In this document: positions 32,501 through 44,292 of the stretch, piece after piece | Numbering within the stretch: the first letter of the stretch is position 1 | Layout of the letters: every line of letters begins with the position of its first letter | Source of the DNA: Adineta vaga | Lineage: Eukaryota > Rotifera | Direction of reading: 5' to 3' | Assembly (NCBI GenBank): GCA_021613535.1 | Contig: CP075493.1 | Coordinates: 13,144,001 to 13,208,000 of the forward strand | DNA length: 64,000 nt | Notes under the pieces: model-generated | What the model was told of the DNA's origin: nothing | The model's database searches: none | What the model saw: only the letters and a program-made list of their open reading frames with translations | Position numbers and translations under genes: made by a program

Positions 32501-32862
32501 GCCATATATGTAAATATTCTAACGAACCTAATGGTCTAAAAGAAAGAATTTAATCAAATTTTATTCGATCGAACAGAATGATTTACTTTGGAACAGTAAT
32601 AACAAATGAATCGATTCCACCACATTGAAATATTTTTCGATGTGAACTACTAAATGTTCGAATATTTGTTCTATCATTTTCACCAATAAGAACGAAATGA
32701 ACCTTTAAAAAAAAACAATATGAAATAGAATTATATAAATCAAATCAAATCAAATTCTACTTTTGATTCTGTATTTGAATGAGCACGAAAACCAGTAAAA
32801 ACAAGAATTTGATAACTATAATCATTCATTTTAGCCTTAGTTGCTAAAATCGATACTCCTAA
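29529..32862 (-). other. Polycystin-like gene: PLAT domain and channel block
   Basis: Exons: 32761-32862, 32587-32702, 32370-32535, 32030-32317, 31682-31969, 31510-31623, 31205-31450, 30477-31149 and 29529-30424. The PLAT/LH2 domain reads VHFVLIGENDRTNIR, EYLHIWHDNSGKDTLASWFL, then HFICQRWL. TM2 onward carries the PKD1 signature DRHLWFSIFSRLISNNFTRV. The extracellular polycystin domain (AGLYHTYSIYFEELA..) lies in the 673-nt exon. The last exon gives the final six TMs with a pore-loop region (MLFEMILLKFNVEDLYQAD, ILGPICFILFIVFVVFICMN). It stops soon after the last TM without an EF-hand or long coiled coil, as in PKD1 rather than PKD2. Confidence 0.8.
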
Positions 32863-35800
32863 CTAAAAGTAATTTCTAAATAATGAAATGATTTTAAAAT
32901 TCTAATGAATTTACTTGTTTAATATCATATTTATCATGACTACGAGCATAGATAATTAATACGAAGTAAATCGTTAGAACAATTGTTATTGTTATATAAA
33001 TAGTTTTATTTTGAGAAAATTTTGCATGAGCAAAGACATAGTTCCAATTAATTGGTGATGGTAAAATATGTAAAGCACCAGCAAATGTTCCTGAACGTGT
33101 AGAAAAACATTGAGTTTGAACAAGATTTGTTAATGAACCAAGCTTAAATGAAATGGATATTCTAAAATTTGACTAATCTATACGTAAGTTTTTTGTTACT
33201 TACAACTAATCCATCGGATAACCAATTATTATTTGAATCAAGATAGTAACAACCTGATGTATAAAGACGTAATTTATAATTGGATGAAAAATTCCATGAA
33301 TTATTTAAATTAATTGATTCTAATGAATGAGAATTATTTGAACATAAAGTTTCAATTTCATGAGAATCTAATTCTCGTAAACCGAAAATAAGTGATTGAT
33401 GATTTGATACATCTTCATTATCAATAAAATATGTATACAAACTTTCATTAACCAAATCTAAATAATAGAAATTCTTTGAAATAGTCTACCATTTAAACAA
33501 ATATACTTACTCAATGGACAAAATAATGCCCAATTCTCAAAATGATTCATTTGAGGTATATCATCAAAATTATAAATAAATATATAAGCAAGATTAATAT
33601 CCATTGGATACATTTCAAAATGAATGGATATACTTAAATTATTTTCTCGTGTTAAATTAATATAATGTAAATTAAATGATCGATTGAAATTTTTCATTGA
33701 TGTGACATTTTGTAAATTAATTGATGATGACATTCCATTGATATCACGAGGAATGCGATATTCAATGGAATTATTCATATTTGTAGTTAAAAACATTTCA
33801 TTATTATTCATATCAATTAATGATAATGAAACTAATCTCGAAAGATTAGTATATGATTGACGTGGAGAGTTACCTAGTGGCGCAAGTGGTAACATGATTG
33901 ACTAAATTAAAAGGAGAGAGTATACAATTTTGAATGTTGAAATATGTTCTTTTACTCGAAGTAAAACAATATCCGTAGAATTCGGGATAAGATTGAAATT
34001 TTCTGGAAGTTTTATTTGACCATTTCCACTTAATTGAATAAGTTTATTCGGAAGAGATTGAATCAATAATTTTTCCAAGGAAAAAAATATCGATGTTGTA
34101 TTAAGAATAAATTTTTGTTCAATATTTAAATGAACTTGAAATGCAGCTGTTAGTGAAGCAACGATATCAGTCCATTGATTATTGATAACATTTGCCTTTA
34201 GAATTCAACAACAAAATACAAAAGTTCTTTTCAATTACATGAATTTCTTACTGTTTGTTTCTGATAATACGTATTTCTTCCTTGTTGAATTGTATTCCAT
34301 GAAAAATCATTCCCATTAGCAAATAATTCTTTATTGAAAGAATTCTATACGATGATTTTTTTCAATTGAAAAGCATAAAACTTACTTGAATTTGACCAAA
34401 TCGATTCTAGATCAGTATCATAATCATCAGGAAATATATTTGCTCGATTAAAATCAAGATCTAAAATGATTCCTCTGTCTTGTAAAGGTTCATTGATTGC
34501 CTTGAGAAAAGAAAGAAAGAAATCTTTGATATTCATATCAAATAAAATAATCTTACAGTATAAACATTAGCAGCACATTGTACAATTGATTGTGCAGCTG
34601 TTTGAAGATCTTCAGAGGAAATTTGATCTGCCATTGATTGCAATTCAGTAGATAGTTGATAGCATTTCGTTGATGCTAATATCTATTAGAGCAGGAAGGA
34701 AAGCGCACAGTCTAAAGAAAATTTTAGACGGAAAAAATCATACTGAAGTTGTTCGTGTTAATTCATTCGGTGTATTTGTTAATTGTGATAGAGTTGATGA
34801 TTGTAAGAGAATACTTTGCAAGTTTGTTATTGAAAGATTAGTTATATATGTGATGAGATAATCACGTATAGTGGAATCTTGATTGATATAATTAGTATAG
34901 ATTTCCAATGCTGATGATGTATTCAATGTAATTGAAGACTTAATTCATATTGATTTATAGTTTAATAAATGAATTGAAGAAAATAAAACTTACGATAGAT
35001 TGATAAATCGTATTTAAAGATGATATGGATATAGTTGCGAGAGGTATTCCATCTGTAGATAAAGAATATTAGAAAAAAATAAGAAAAATTCATTTCATTA
35101 CTTCTCATTGCAATTTCTGTTTGTTTTTCATTCATTTCATTGAAAAATTCTGATATTAGAGTAATAATTTGTGCTAAAATATTTGGATCTCTATTAGCAA
35201 ACAGTTCTAACATTAAACTTGAATATTCTATATGATTCATCCATGTATTTATCTCAATCCAATCAAGATAAACTATCACAGGTTCTAATTCTACTTGTGT
35301 TACAGCATTCAATCCATCTTGTATAGTAACAATAATATTTACTATTGAGATATTCGAAACACTCGAAGGTAATCGAACTTGAAAATTTGGTATGGCAGTC
35401 GAACCAAGTATAATCTTCTGCGTAGAATCGGTCGTATAAGCTATATAAAAAAATGAGATTCAAATTACATATAGTTTATAAACGAAACATTTACCATAAA
35501 ATGAATAATCTGTGATACCATTTTCATCAAACCAATTTGAACAGCTAATATTAAATAACGTTGTTATTGTACCATTTGGAGGATTTATTGAACAAGAACC
35601 ATAGCGTGGTGGTTGATTGATAACAAAATCTAGTGCACCTAAACTGATTTTTCTATTAAATGCATAAGCAACTTCAAAACGCCAATAAGAAATATTTGTA
35701 TATTGAGAAAATAAATGATTTGTTATTGTGAAATTTCCTGTATGTATTCCTTAAGAGTGAAAAAAAAACGAATTTGATATCTGAAATGCTAGATTTGATC

Positions 35801-38800
35801 ATGTATTTACCGAAAACTTGATTGGTATCATAAAATGAATTTAATGAAGTCCATATGACAGTATTTGTCGAGTGATTTTTTGAACCTTGATAAATATTCC
35901 ATGTAATATTTGTTAATAATGTACAATTTCCAATACAAACAGAGAAAAGAGCTATCTGTGTAGTCGGATTTATATATTGATATTGAAGACTTGCCGAACA
36001 CATTGTATGAATGACACAACTATAGAAAATAAAGAAGAAGAAGAAGAAGAAGAAGTAGTGATTGATTCGATTTTCTTTCAATAGAACTTACGCCACAGCA
36101 ATCATTGGAAGTTGAACATTTTCAACATTCACTGATACATAACCATTAGCTTGTATACGAGAATTTTCACGATAAATCATATTAACAAGAAATCGATATG
36201 TTCTGTTACTGAGAAGTGAACCAGCATGTATAATCACCGATGATTGTGGAACATCTGAAAGACCATAACTCCATGCTTTGCTATTATCTATAGTAGAAAT
36301 ATGTCAGTTATTTGAAATTTTTTGCCGATGTGCATCCAATAATACATACTAGATTTATTCGAAAAACACGGATGATTAGGTTCGTCAAGTTGAATTAACG
36401 TTCCATCAATAATCATATGATCTGTATTATCTGTTAGACAATAATATGTATAATTCCAATTCTATAAAGAAAAGAAAAACAAATAATTCAAATTCAATGA
36501 TAATTAGTTACAGTTATATCAAATAAATTTGAGTCTGGATCGATGGAATATTTTCCCGGATCGAGTATTAAATCATTTTCATAACTACTAGTTATAACAG
36601 AAGTACCATATTGAGCAAGATTAACGATAATAGTTGATGGAATAATTGCAATATATACAGATGATGATACAATCAATGTTGTAGAATTAATCATTGTTAA
36701 AAGTAGTTTGAATTGATAAGTACCATAAGAAAGAGTTCGTGGCGGAATAAAAAGCTGATTTGTTGTTATATTTAATCGATGATTAATATTAATTTGTAAG
36801 TCACATGATGTTGTACAATTACTTATAATCCATTGTATGGAAAATGAGTTTAATGAGGTACAATTCTGATTAATGTTTAAATCAATACGAATATTATCAC
36901 CTCGTCGATACTGTGCTGGTGTTAAGAATGATGTATCGTTTGGAATAAGTGTGATCATTGACAAAAAACATTCTAGATATTCATCTGTATAATATATCTA
37001 AAAATGAATTCAACACTTACGAGATAATTTCCGTGAAGTATTCTGCAATTCTTGATTTGTTGTCGAAGTTTCTGGCGTATCCGTTGTTGTCATTAAAGTT
37101 CCTTGTGTACTATATGTTGACATTGATTGTAATGAAGACAATTGTCCTAGATAGCTGCGGATTTTAGTGAACTTTAATATGTGTGAAACAAACCTTCTGT
37201 TGATGTTTGTAATTCTTCAGTTGTATTATCGATACTCTTCGTTGAACTATCATCTGTTGAAAAGTATTGTACATCAGTTGTAGAAGTTTCTATTCTATTC
37301 GATGTCAACGTTGATTGTAATGATGATAATTGTTCTAGATAATATGACATTTTAATAAACTTTAACATAAGTGAAACAAACCTTCTGTTGATGTTTGCAA
37401 TTCTTCAGTTGTATGATCAATACTCTGTGCTAAACTTTCATATGTAGAAGTTTCTATTACATCCGATGTTGTTATTACAGGTTGTTCTGTACTATCTGTT
37501 GACATTGATTGTGTCGAAGAGAATTGTCCTAGATAGTTCCAGATTTTAGTGAGGTTTAACATATGTCAAACAAACCTTCTGTTGATGTTTGTAATTCTTC
37601 AGTTGTGTTATTGATACTGTCTGTTGAACTTTCACCTGTTGAAAAGTACTGTTCATCAGCTGTAGACGTTTGTATCGCATCCGTTGTTAATATTGATTCT
37701 GATGTTGAAAATTGTTCTAGATAAGTTAAAATTTTAATAAACGTTAATATGTGTAAAACAAACCTTCTGTTGATGCTTGTAATTCTTCAGTTGTCTTGTC
37801 GATAGTCTTTTCTGTTGAAAAATACTGTTCATCAGCTGTAGACGTTTCTACCGCATCTGATGTCGACATTGATTGTGTCGACGAGAGTTGTCCTAGATAG
37901 TTCCAGATTTTAGTGAGGTTTAACATGTGTCAAACAAACCTTCTGTGGATGTTTGGAATTCTTCAGTTATGTTATTAATAGTCTGTGTTGAACTATCATC
38001 TGTAGAAAATAAAAGTTCATCGGAATCAGTAGTGGTTAATGTAGTGATTTCGTCTAAGATAAATATACTATAATTATAAATAAAATTATATGAAACTCTT
38101 TCTACCGATTAAATTAGTTGAGTATGAATTTGTTGTCATTAACTCATTTGTAGATATTTGTTCTACTGATGTTGTCTGCTCTAAATGAAATATATTTGAT
38201 TATGAATTCTAAAATTATTTATTTAACTTACTACAATAGTTATTAGTTACAGCAAAGATTTGAATACGTCTATTACCATGATCTGTAACATAAATATTAC
38301 CGGAATTATCGAACGCAATTTGAGATGGATAATACAATTGATTGGCTGCTTGACCAAGTGTACCAGTACATCCTACTAAACAATGAAATCCGTTTGGTCC
38401 AGATGTTATTATTCGATGAGCAGCCCAATCCGAAATAAAAAGATTGTTATCACTATCAAGTATAACATCTGTTGGGCCCGTGAGTTGAATAGTATTTGCA
38501 GCACCACTTCCTGCTAATGTTATTCCATTCAACTGTCCAGGTTGAAATTGTTGGATTCGGTTATTTGACCAGTCGGCCACATATAAATTGAAATTATTAT
38601 CAACATAAATACCTTTTGGTTCATAGAGTGTGTTGGACGCAGATGCTGCAGTTGTATTACCGGCAATAACAATCCAAGCAGTAGAATTATCATCATCATC
38701 ATCAAGTGGACGTTTTATTACTTGATGGTTATCAGACATTGAACAATAAAGATAATTATTTAAATCAATGAAAATTTGTGTACATGGTAATGTGTCGACC

Positions 38801-41800
38801 GAGATTATTCGATCAATTGTGGCATTTAATGTCCATCGAGCGATTTCACCATTATAGAAATAACTAATATAAATATCACCATTTAGAGTAACAAATATAT
38901 CGGAAATAGCTGAGAAATTAGTAGATATTGTTCTTGTAGAATTAATATTATTTTCAAACCATATGTTAATTGAATTGTTATATTCAGATACCATATAAAC
39001 GTTGTTCTTCGTGTCAATGAAAATACCATTAGGTTTCAAGTCAATCGTATCATTACCAAGAAAAGTTGTAGCATTCGAATTCCAGAAAACATCCGGACAA
39101 AACTTTGGTTGATTAAATGATATATCTAAACAATAAATATTTTTAAAAAACAAAATTAAATATTCCAAATCATTTATTACTACGAACCAGATAGATTTAT
39201 TGGTGGTTTAGTAAACGTCTCCATCGTCGTCGACTGATCTTTGAATTAGAAAGAAAAGATAAATAGGAATGTATTGATTATATTTTTGATAATCATTTAT
39301 CAATCAATACCTTCTTGTACACTCGTCATTATGTCAGATGATGATAAAGAAGTATCAGAAAGGATATTTGTTGTTGTTTCATCTATATAGCAAACAAAAT
39401 TAGAAGATTAACTCATTCAAGTTCATAAAGAAAAAAGAAATTGTTTTCTTGAAACTTACCACATGAATTATTTGTAAGCATAAATTTTTGTACTCGTCGA
39501 TTACCAGGATCCAAAATATAGAGATTACCATAACTATCAAAAGCAAGACTTCGTGGATAGAACAAAGTATCTGATGTTGATCCTAATAGACCAGTACATC
39601 CGACTATACACCGAAAACCATCAGGTCCTGATCCAATAATACGAGCTGTGTACCATTCAACAATAAACAAATAGCCATCAGCATCAAGAGTAACTGCTAT
39701 TGGACCAGCAAGTGAAATTGTTCCAGGAGCTCCATCTCCTGCTAATGTTATTCCATCCATCTGTCCCAATAGAAATCGTTGAATCCTATTATTTCCCCAA
39801 TCAGCAACATATAAATAAAAATTATTATCAACAAAAATACCATTAGGCATGTTAAGACAATTTGGTGTTGATTCTAATGATCCATTACCAGCAACAATTC
39901 TCGACGAATTTGAATTATCATCTAATGATTTTGCCATGACTATATGCCGAAGATCCATAGAACAATAGATAGTATTATTTATGTCGATGAAAAGTCCCAT
40001 ACATTGTCCTGGAACAGTAAATACAGATTCACCGTCTGTTGCATTTAATGTCCATTTATCAACTTGACCTTGATTTCCATTATCGACATAAATATCTCCA
40101 TTGATTGTAACAAAACTAGTAGCTGGCAAATTGAGATTAGCAGAAATTATTCTTGTTGCATTATTACTTCCAACTGGCCATACTTGAACAACACTTAGAT
40201 CTAATATAGTTATATAAACTGTATCATAGATATCCACAAATACATGATGTGGGTTAAGACCAATTGTACCATCAGGTGCAAATGTTGTTGCATTTGGATT
40301 CCAAACTGCCTGAGAACAAAATTTTGGCTGATGATTTGATGTACCTATAATCATAAAAAAAAGACTTTAGAATACTGTACTATATATCCGTCTTATTATG
40401 ATATAAAATACTCAAAACTTTAAAAGAACTGTTAATTTAAATTTCATCAAAAGAGTATAGATTGCTCTTCTTTATACTCAATTTTAATATAACAATTCAA
40501 TACGAACCAGACAATCTTCTTGATCGTGTACTTGACATGTCACTTGTCAGCGATTGATCTATATCTTCTCCAGTAGTTGTCATTATGTTCGATAACGATG
40601 ATGATGAAGTATCCAAAAGCATATCTGTCGATATCTCATCTAAAGACAATTTCAATTCAAAATAGAACGCAAAAAAAGAAATAATTACTCGTGCCAGTAA
40701 CAATCGTTGTTTCTTGATCTATAAAAGACAATATTAAAATAGACTGCTACTCTTCACCTATAGAATTCTTTTATTTTCTTAGAACTTACTACATGAATTA
40801 TTTGTAAGTATAAACTTTTGAATTCTTGAATTGCCTTCGTCCGCTACATACAGATTGCCATAACTATCAAAAGCAAGACTTCGTGGATAGAACAAAGTAT
40901 CTGATGTCGATCCTAATGCGCCAGTACATCCAACAATACACCGAAAACCATCAGGTCCTGATCCAATAATACGAGCTGTATGTCGTTCAACAATAAACAA
41001 ATAGCCATCATTATCAAGAATAACTGCTGTTGGACCAGCGAGTGAAATTGTTCCAGGAGCTCCATCTCCTGCTAATGTTATTCCATCCATCTGTCCCAAT
41101 AGAAATCGTTGAATCCTATTATTTCCCCAATCAGCAACATATAAATAAAAATTGTTATCCACAAAAACACCATTGGGATAACTCAAAGTACGTGATGTTA
41201 AACCCATACTTCCGTTACCGGCAACAACTCTTGACAAAGCTGAATCATCATCTAATGATTTGGCAATGACTAACTGACGCTTATCCATAGAACAATAGAT
41301 AGTATTATTCATGTCAATGAAAAGTCCCATACATTGTCCTGGAACAGTAAATACAGATTCACCATCTGTTGCATTTAGTGTCCATTTATCAACTTCACTA
41401 TTATTTCCGTTATCGACATAAATATCTCCATTGATTGTAACAAAACTAGTAGCTGGTGAATCAAGATTACCAGAAATTATTCTTGTTGCATTATTACTTC
41501 CTACTGGCCATACTTGAACAATACCTAGATCTAATATAGTTATATAAACTGTATCATTAAGATCAATAAATATATTATGTGGGTTAAGACCAATTGTATC
41601 ATTAGATGCAAATGTTGTTGCATCTGGATTCCAAACTGCATGGGGACAAAACTTTGGTCGATGGAAGGAGATACCTATATCAATATACAATAGATGTTAA
41701 CATATTTTTGATATTCTTGCAAATAATGAAATGAAAAATATATGTCATACACGATAGAATGTCATGTTTTTTTTAAAGTTTCAGTCTGGTTCTATTAGTT

Positions 41801-42436
41801 GTTCAGAAGTAAAAATATTTTCAAACAATGAAAACATATTTTATGCACACCAGCATATATTCGTTATTACAAGCCTTAAAACGGCACTGATACAAATTTA
41901 GATTCAAAATCGTACTCAGTTACATTTACATCTGTAGGGCATTTTTTAAGGACATAAAAGTCTGTTAGAACGTGTTTAAAAGAATTAATTATTTTTTTCT
42001 TATTTGGAACTAATTAATTTCTTTTAAAATAGTAATTACGAAAAACAACTCATTACTTTTTTTGTGCAAAGTCATCTATAACTACGTCATTGAGATATTT
42101 AATTGCATTTTTTCGGACATTAGGAGGGTGTTATTTGCATATTCATAACCAACATAAAAATGGTTTTGATAATTCAATCAGTACACATTTAAAAAGTGCA
42201 TGTCGAAAACAAAACGTCGATATGAACATATCGTGAAAAATAAATGATAATTGTGAAGTTTAGTTCTCAACAATTTTTCTTTAATATTTACATTCAATAC
42301 AACGAAGGAAGGAAGTATTTATCTTATATATCAGATCGTTTATAAACTATGCTTGCTCGCCTTGGGCTGTCTTACCTTCCATTACACATCCATTTACAAA
42401 GATCAATAACCATAGGATATAATATATTCTATTCAT
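29529..42436 (-). CDS. Giant polycystin-1-like protein with three NHL propellers
   Basis: I can join 39 exons on GT-AG borders with phase kept at every junction, giving 3,342 residues plus stop. Exon 1 (42376-42436) encodes a signal peptide (YYILWLLIFVNGCV), then a ~700-bp intron. Order: three NHL cassettes, Ser/Thr-rich stalk, REJ-type region, GAIN/GPS, TM1, PLAT domain, then the polycystin ten-TM block with its extracellular domain and channel. Known PKD1-family proteins are membrane receptors or channel subunits, often in cilia or sperm, that pair with PKD2-type channels. The NHL ectodomain is not part of any PKD1 architecture I know. Separate gene models for the NHL exons are possible, but only exon 1 supplies a signal peptide and all three cassettes begin and end in phase 1. 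Details are in the following entries. Confidence 0.75.
32915..36972 (-). other. Polycystin-like gene: REJ, GAIN and GPS region, first TM
   Basis: Exons: 36512-36972, 36350-36461, 36092-36287, 35811-36019, 35495-35749, 35102-35440, 34994-35052, 34744-34938, 34557-34682, 34386-34500, 34252-34328, 33956-34195, 33511-33901, 33204-33457 and 32915-33142. REJ hallmarks: AWSYGLSDVPQSSVIIHAG, TYRFLVNMIYRENSRIQANG, INQPPRYGSCSINPPNGT. A helical GAIN-like part follows, then the GPS (WLSDGL, TQCFSTRSGTFAG) and TM1 (TITIVLTIYFVLIIYA). The usual HL/T cleavage tripeptide is replaced by RSG-T, so autocleavage may be lost. One intron contains a (GAA/TTC)n run at 36031-36055 as its pyrimidine tract. Confidence 0.75.
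37021..38053 (-). repeat. Tandem exon-intron array encoding Ser/Thr stalk units
   Basis: Six consecutive exons: 37940-38053, 37764-37892, 37576-37716, 37382-37528, 37194-37334 and 37021-37146. They are 114-147 nt long, all phase 1-1, separated by ~47-nt introns that also resemble each other (GTTTGTTT...CTATCTAG). The encoded units share QxSSTQSMST, then TTEELQTSTEG. The repeat period is therefore about 180 bp of exon plus intron. The translated stretch (~266 residues) is rich in Thr, Ser and Glu with N- and O-glycosylation potential, like a mucin stalk. Confidence 0.85.
38106..39125 (-). other. Polycystin-like gene: NHL cassette 3
   Basis: Exons 38232-39125 (894 nt) and 38106-38180. A more diverged propeller (NQPKFCPDVFWNSNATTF start; YVADWSNNRIQQF and YVTDHGNRRIQIF blades), ending TNNYC, followed by a 25-residue Thr/Ser linker. 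It adjoins the tandem stalk exons. Confidence 0.8.
39188..40344 (-). other. Polycystin-like gene: NHL cassette 2 and linker
   Basis: Exons 39460-40344 (again exactly 885 nt), 39311-39382 and 39188-39238. The sequence is a close copy of cassette 1 (shared FLLGQMDGITLAGDGAPGTI), with the same PKFC start and NNSC end. The linker keeps the LSDTSLSSSDIM theme of the first linker. Confidence 0.8.
40508..42436 (-). other. Polycystin-like gene: signal exon, NHL cassette 1 and linker
   Basis: Exons 42376-42436, 40790-41674, 40689-40718 and 40508-40639. The 885-nt exon encodes a complete propeller beginning RPKFCPHAVWNPDATTF and ending IQKFILTNNSC. The repeats show FIDLNDTVYITI, LYVADWGNNRIQRF and LAFDSYGNLYVADEGNSRI, characteristic NHL blades. 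Two small exons (30 and 132 nt) give a Ser/Thr-rich linker (DTSSSSLSNIMTTTGED). All exons here are phase 1-1. Confidence 0.8.
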
Positions 42437-43666
42437 GGTCGATATAAACAGATGATTAGCACTCTGTTCTTGTCGTCAATAAATAACTGATGTTTTAAAA
42501 TTTATTTGTTTGACTATATCGTATGCGGTAAAAATGAGAAATGAACAATGAGGAAGAACAAAATTATTTTATTTTATTTTCAAGATTTCCTTAAAGAAAA
42601 TGATCAATTTTTTTTTAAAGAATACAATGACGTTAAGCATTTCTATATAAGTACGGTTTATTAGAACATTTCAACTGAAAACAACAGGAAACGTTGAATA
42701 TTGTATAAATAACATCTATATAAAATAGCAAAAAAAGAATTTGTTTGTAGAGTGCATGTCGTCAGTGATAATGACGATTATAAAATGCACTACATAAATT
42801 GAACAGGTGAATATTTAATGAATAGTTTTGAATTTCAAATACATCAACCAGAGTGGGATTGATTGAAAAGAAATAATGCAAGGATCATATGAATTCTATT
42901 CGAGATCATCAAAAAATAGGATTTTACTTGTTAACCTATTTCTTATTGCTTAGAACTACGTGAACTTACAACAGTATAGAAGAAAACAAAACTCATCTGA
43001 GATAAAATATCTCTTATCTCACAACGTGATAGGAAAATGAAAATGAGTGTGACTTATACAAAAATATGATTCATTGAGTTACTAATTTGTTAATTATATA
43101 ATAAAAATGAATCATATATATTAGTATATTGGAAGTTTGAGAAATATTCTGCAAGCTTTGAAAAAGTTTACGATGAAGGTATCGATGATAGCGAGTTCGC
43201 GTAAAAGAAGAACTTCATTTCGGCACTCATACTACATTTTCGTTGTTATAAAAAGTCTCTATTTTTTGTAATTGAATATACTATGTATTTAGTAGCCGCC
43301 TTTTCTTTATGATGTGAATGTATTACGTTTAGTCATCAATCATATGTAATTACATTCACCTTGCAGTAGACTCTTATCGCGTCCTTTTTACCTTTTTATC
43401 ATCGTTTTATGTGCGTTTGCACATTTGAATGTGATGTTTCTTTCTATACTCGAATCTTCTACCACTTCATCATAAAACTAAATTTCATACTCATCGTACA
43501 TTTTTCTACGCAATACTGTTATCAAATTCTTTTTACTTTTTTACCTCTGTTTAAACTGATATCTTTCTCTCCTATTTAAAGCTACTCACTACACATTTTC
43601 TGTCAATATTATATTTTAAACACATCTTCTTTGTTGTCAACATTTTCATCTTGAAGAATTCTTAAC
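42437..43666. other. Intergenic region, 1.2 kb
   Basis: AT-rich divergent spacer between the polycystin-like gene (left, minus) and the small gene at 43667 (right, plus). CCTATTTAAAGC near 43572 could serve as a TATA element for the latter. No coding sequence seen. Confidence 0.5.
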
Positions 43667-43999
43667 ATGAAATCATTTATCGTCATATGCGTCTTAATTG
43701 GATTATTGGTTCAGAGCAGCAGCGGTACACGTTGTGTTTGCAAATGTTGTGACACAGATGGTTGTGATCCATCTAAGGGTACATCACAATCATTCGATTT
43801 AGCTGGTGTATGCAATCCTGTAACCTGTAATCGTGCGACATGCTCAGTTAATTTTAAAGAATGTCCAATACCAACATCTGCCGGAAAGGTTGATGCAACA
43901 TGTGGTGAATCAAGCATGGCTTCTACAACAACACCTATTGTATTTGCCAGTTTAGGTGCAATTTTCCTTGGAATTTTTATGAAAAGAAACTTATATTGA
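43667..43999 (+). CDS. Small Cys-rich secreted or anchored protein
   Basis: Single exon, 110 residues. Signal peptide (FIVICVLIGLLVQSSSG), then a compact domain with eleven cysteines in ~60 residues (CVCKCCDTDGC, CNPVTCNRATC, then C and C). The C-terminus is a Ser/Thr spacer and a hydrophobic segment (PIVFASLGAIFLGIFM) followed by KRNLY. The end fits a single membrane anchor or a GPI-attachment signal; the basic tail favours a membrane anchor. I do not recognise the family. TATA-like CCTATTTAAAGC lies ~95 bp upstream, and an AATAAA follows the stop, so the gene model is well bounded. Confidence 0.75.
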   Translation: MKSFIVICVLIGLLVQSSSGTRCVCKCCDTDGCDPSKGTSQSFDLAGVCNPVTCNRATCSVNFKECPIPTSAGKVDATCGESSMASTTTPIVFASLGAIFLGIFMKRNLY

Positions 44000-44292
44000 T
44001 AATCTTGAACATATTTTTTATTTTGTGTACTAAATAAACTTCGAATAAAATGATCTTCTTTGTTGCATCGAGAGAAAAGGAAAAAGAAGGATGAAGAATT
44101 GAGTAGAGCAAATAGATTCTCACCTCTATACCTTAGCATTCAATATAATGTGCTCTTCGTCGAATAGAAACCGAAGAAAAATAAAATTAAGTTGATCCTA
44201 CCAGCTTATCATATACATAAATGTCAGTACATGATTTGCATATACTGATATATAACAGAAGAATCATTGAGAAGCTTTGTACGTAAGTTATT

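Noticed and set aside
34670-34861. 63-codon plus-strand frame
   Set aside because: Antisense to two small exons of the polycystin-like gene whose splice phases are consistent.
36031-36055. (GAA)n microsatellite as a possible coding poly-Glu or poly-Phe tract
   Set aside because: It lies in the intron before the exon 35811-36019, where on the minus strand it serves as the pyrimidine tract.
42437-43666. Search for a second signal-peptide exon that would split the polycystin-like gene
   Set aside because: None seen; the exon at 42376-42436 joins cassette 1 in phase and no ATG-led signal peptide precedes cassettes 2 or 3.
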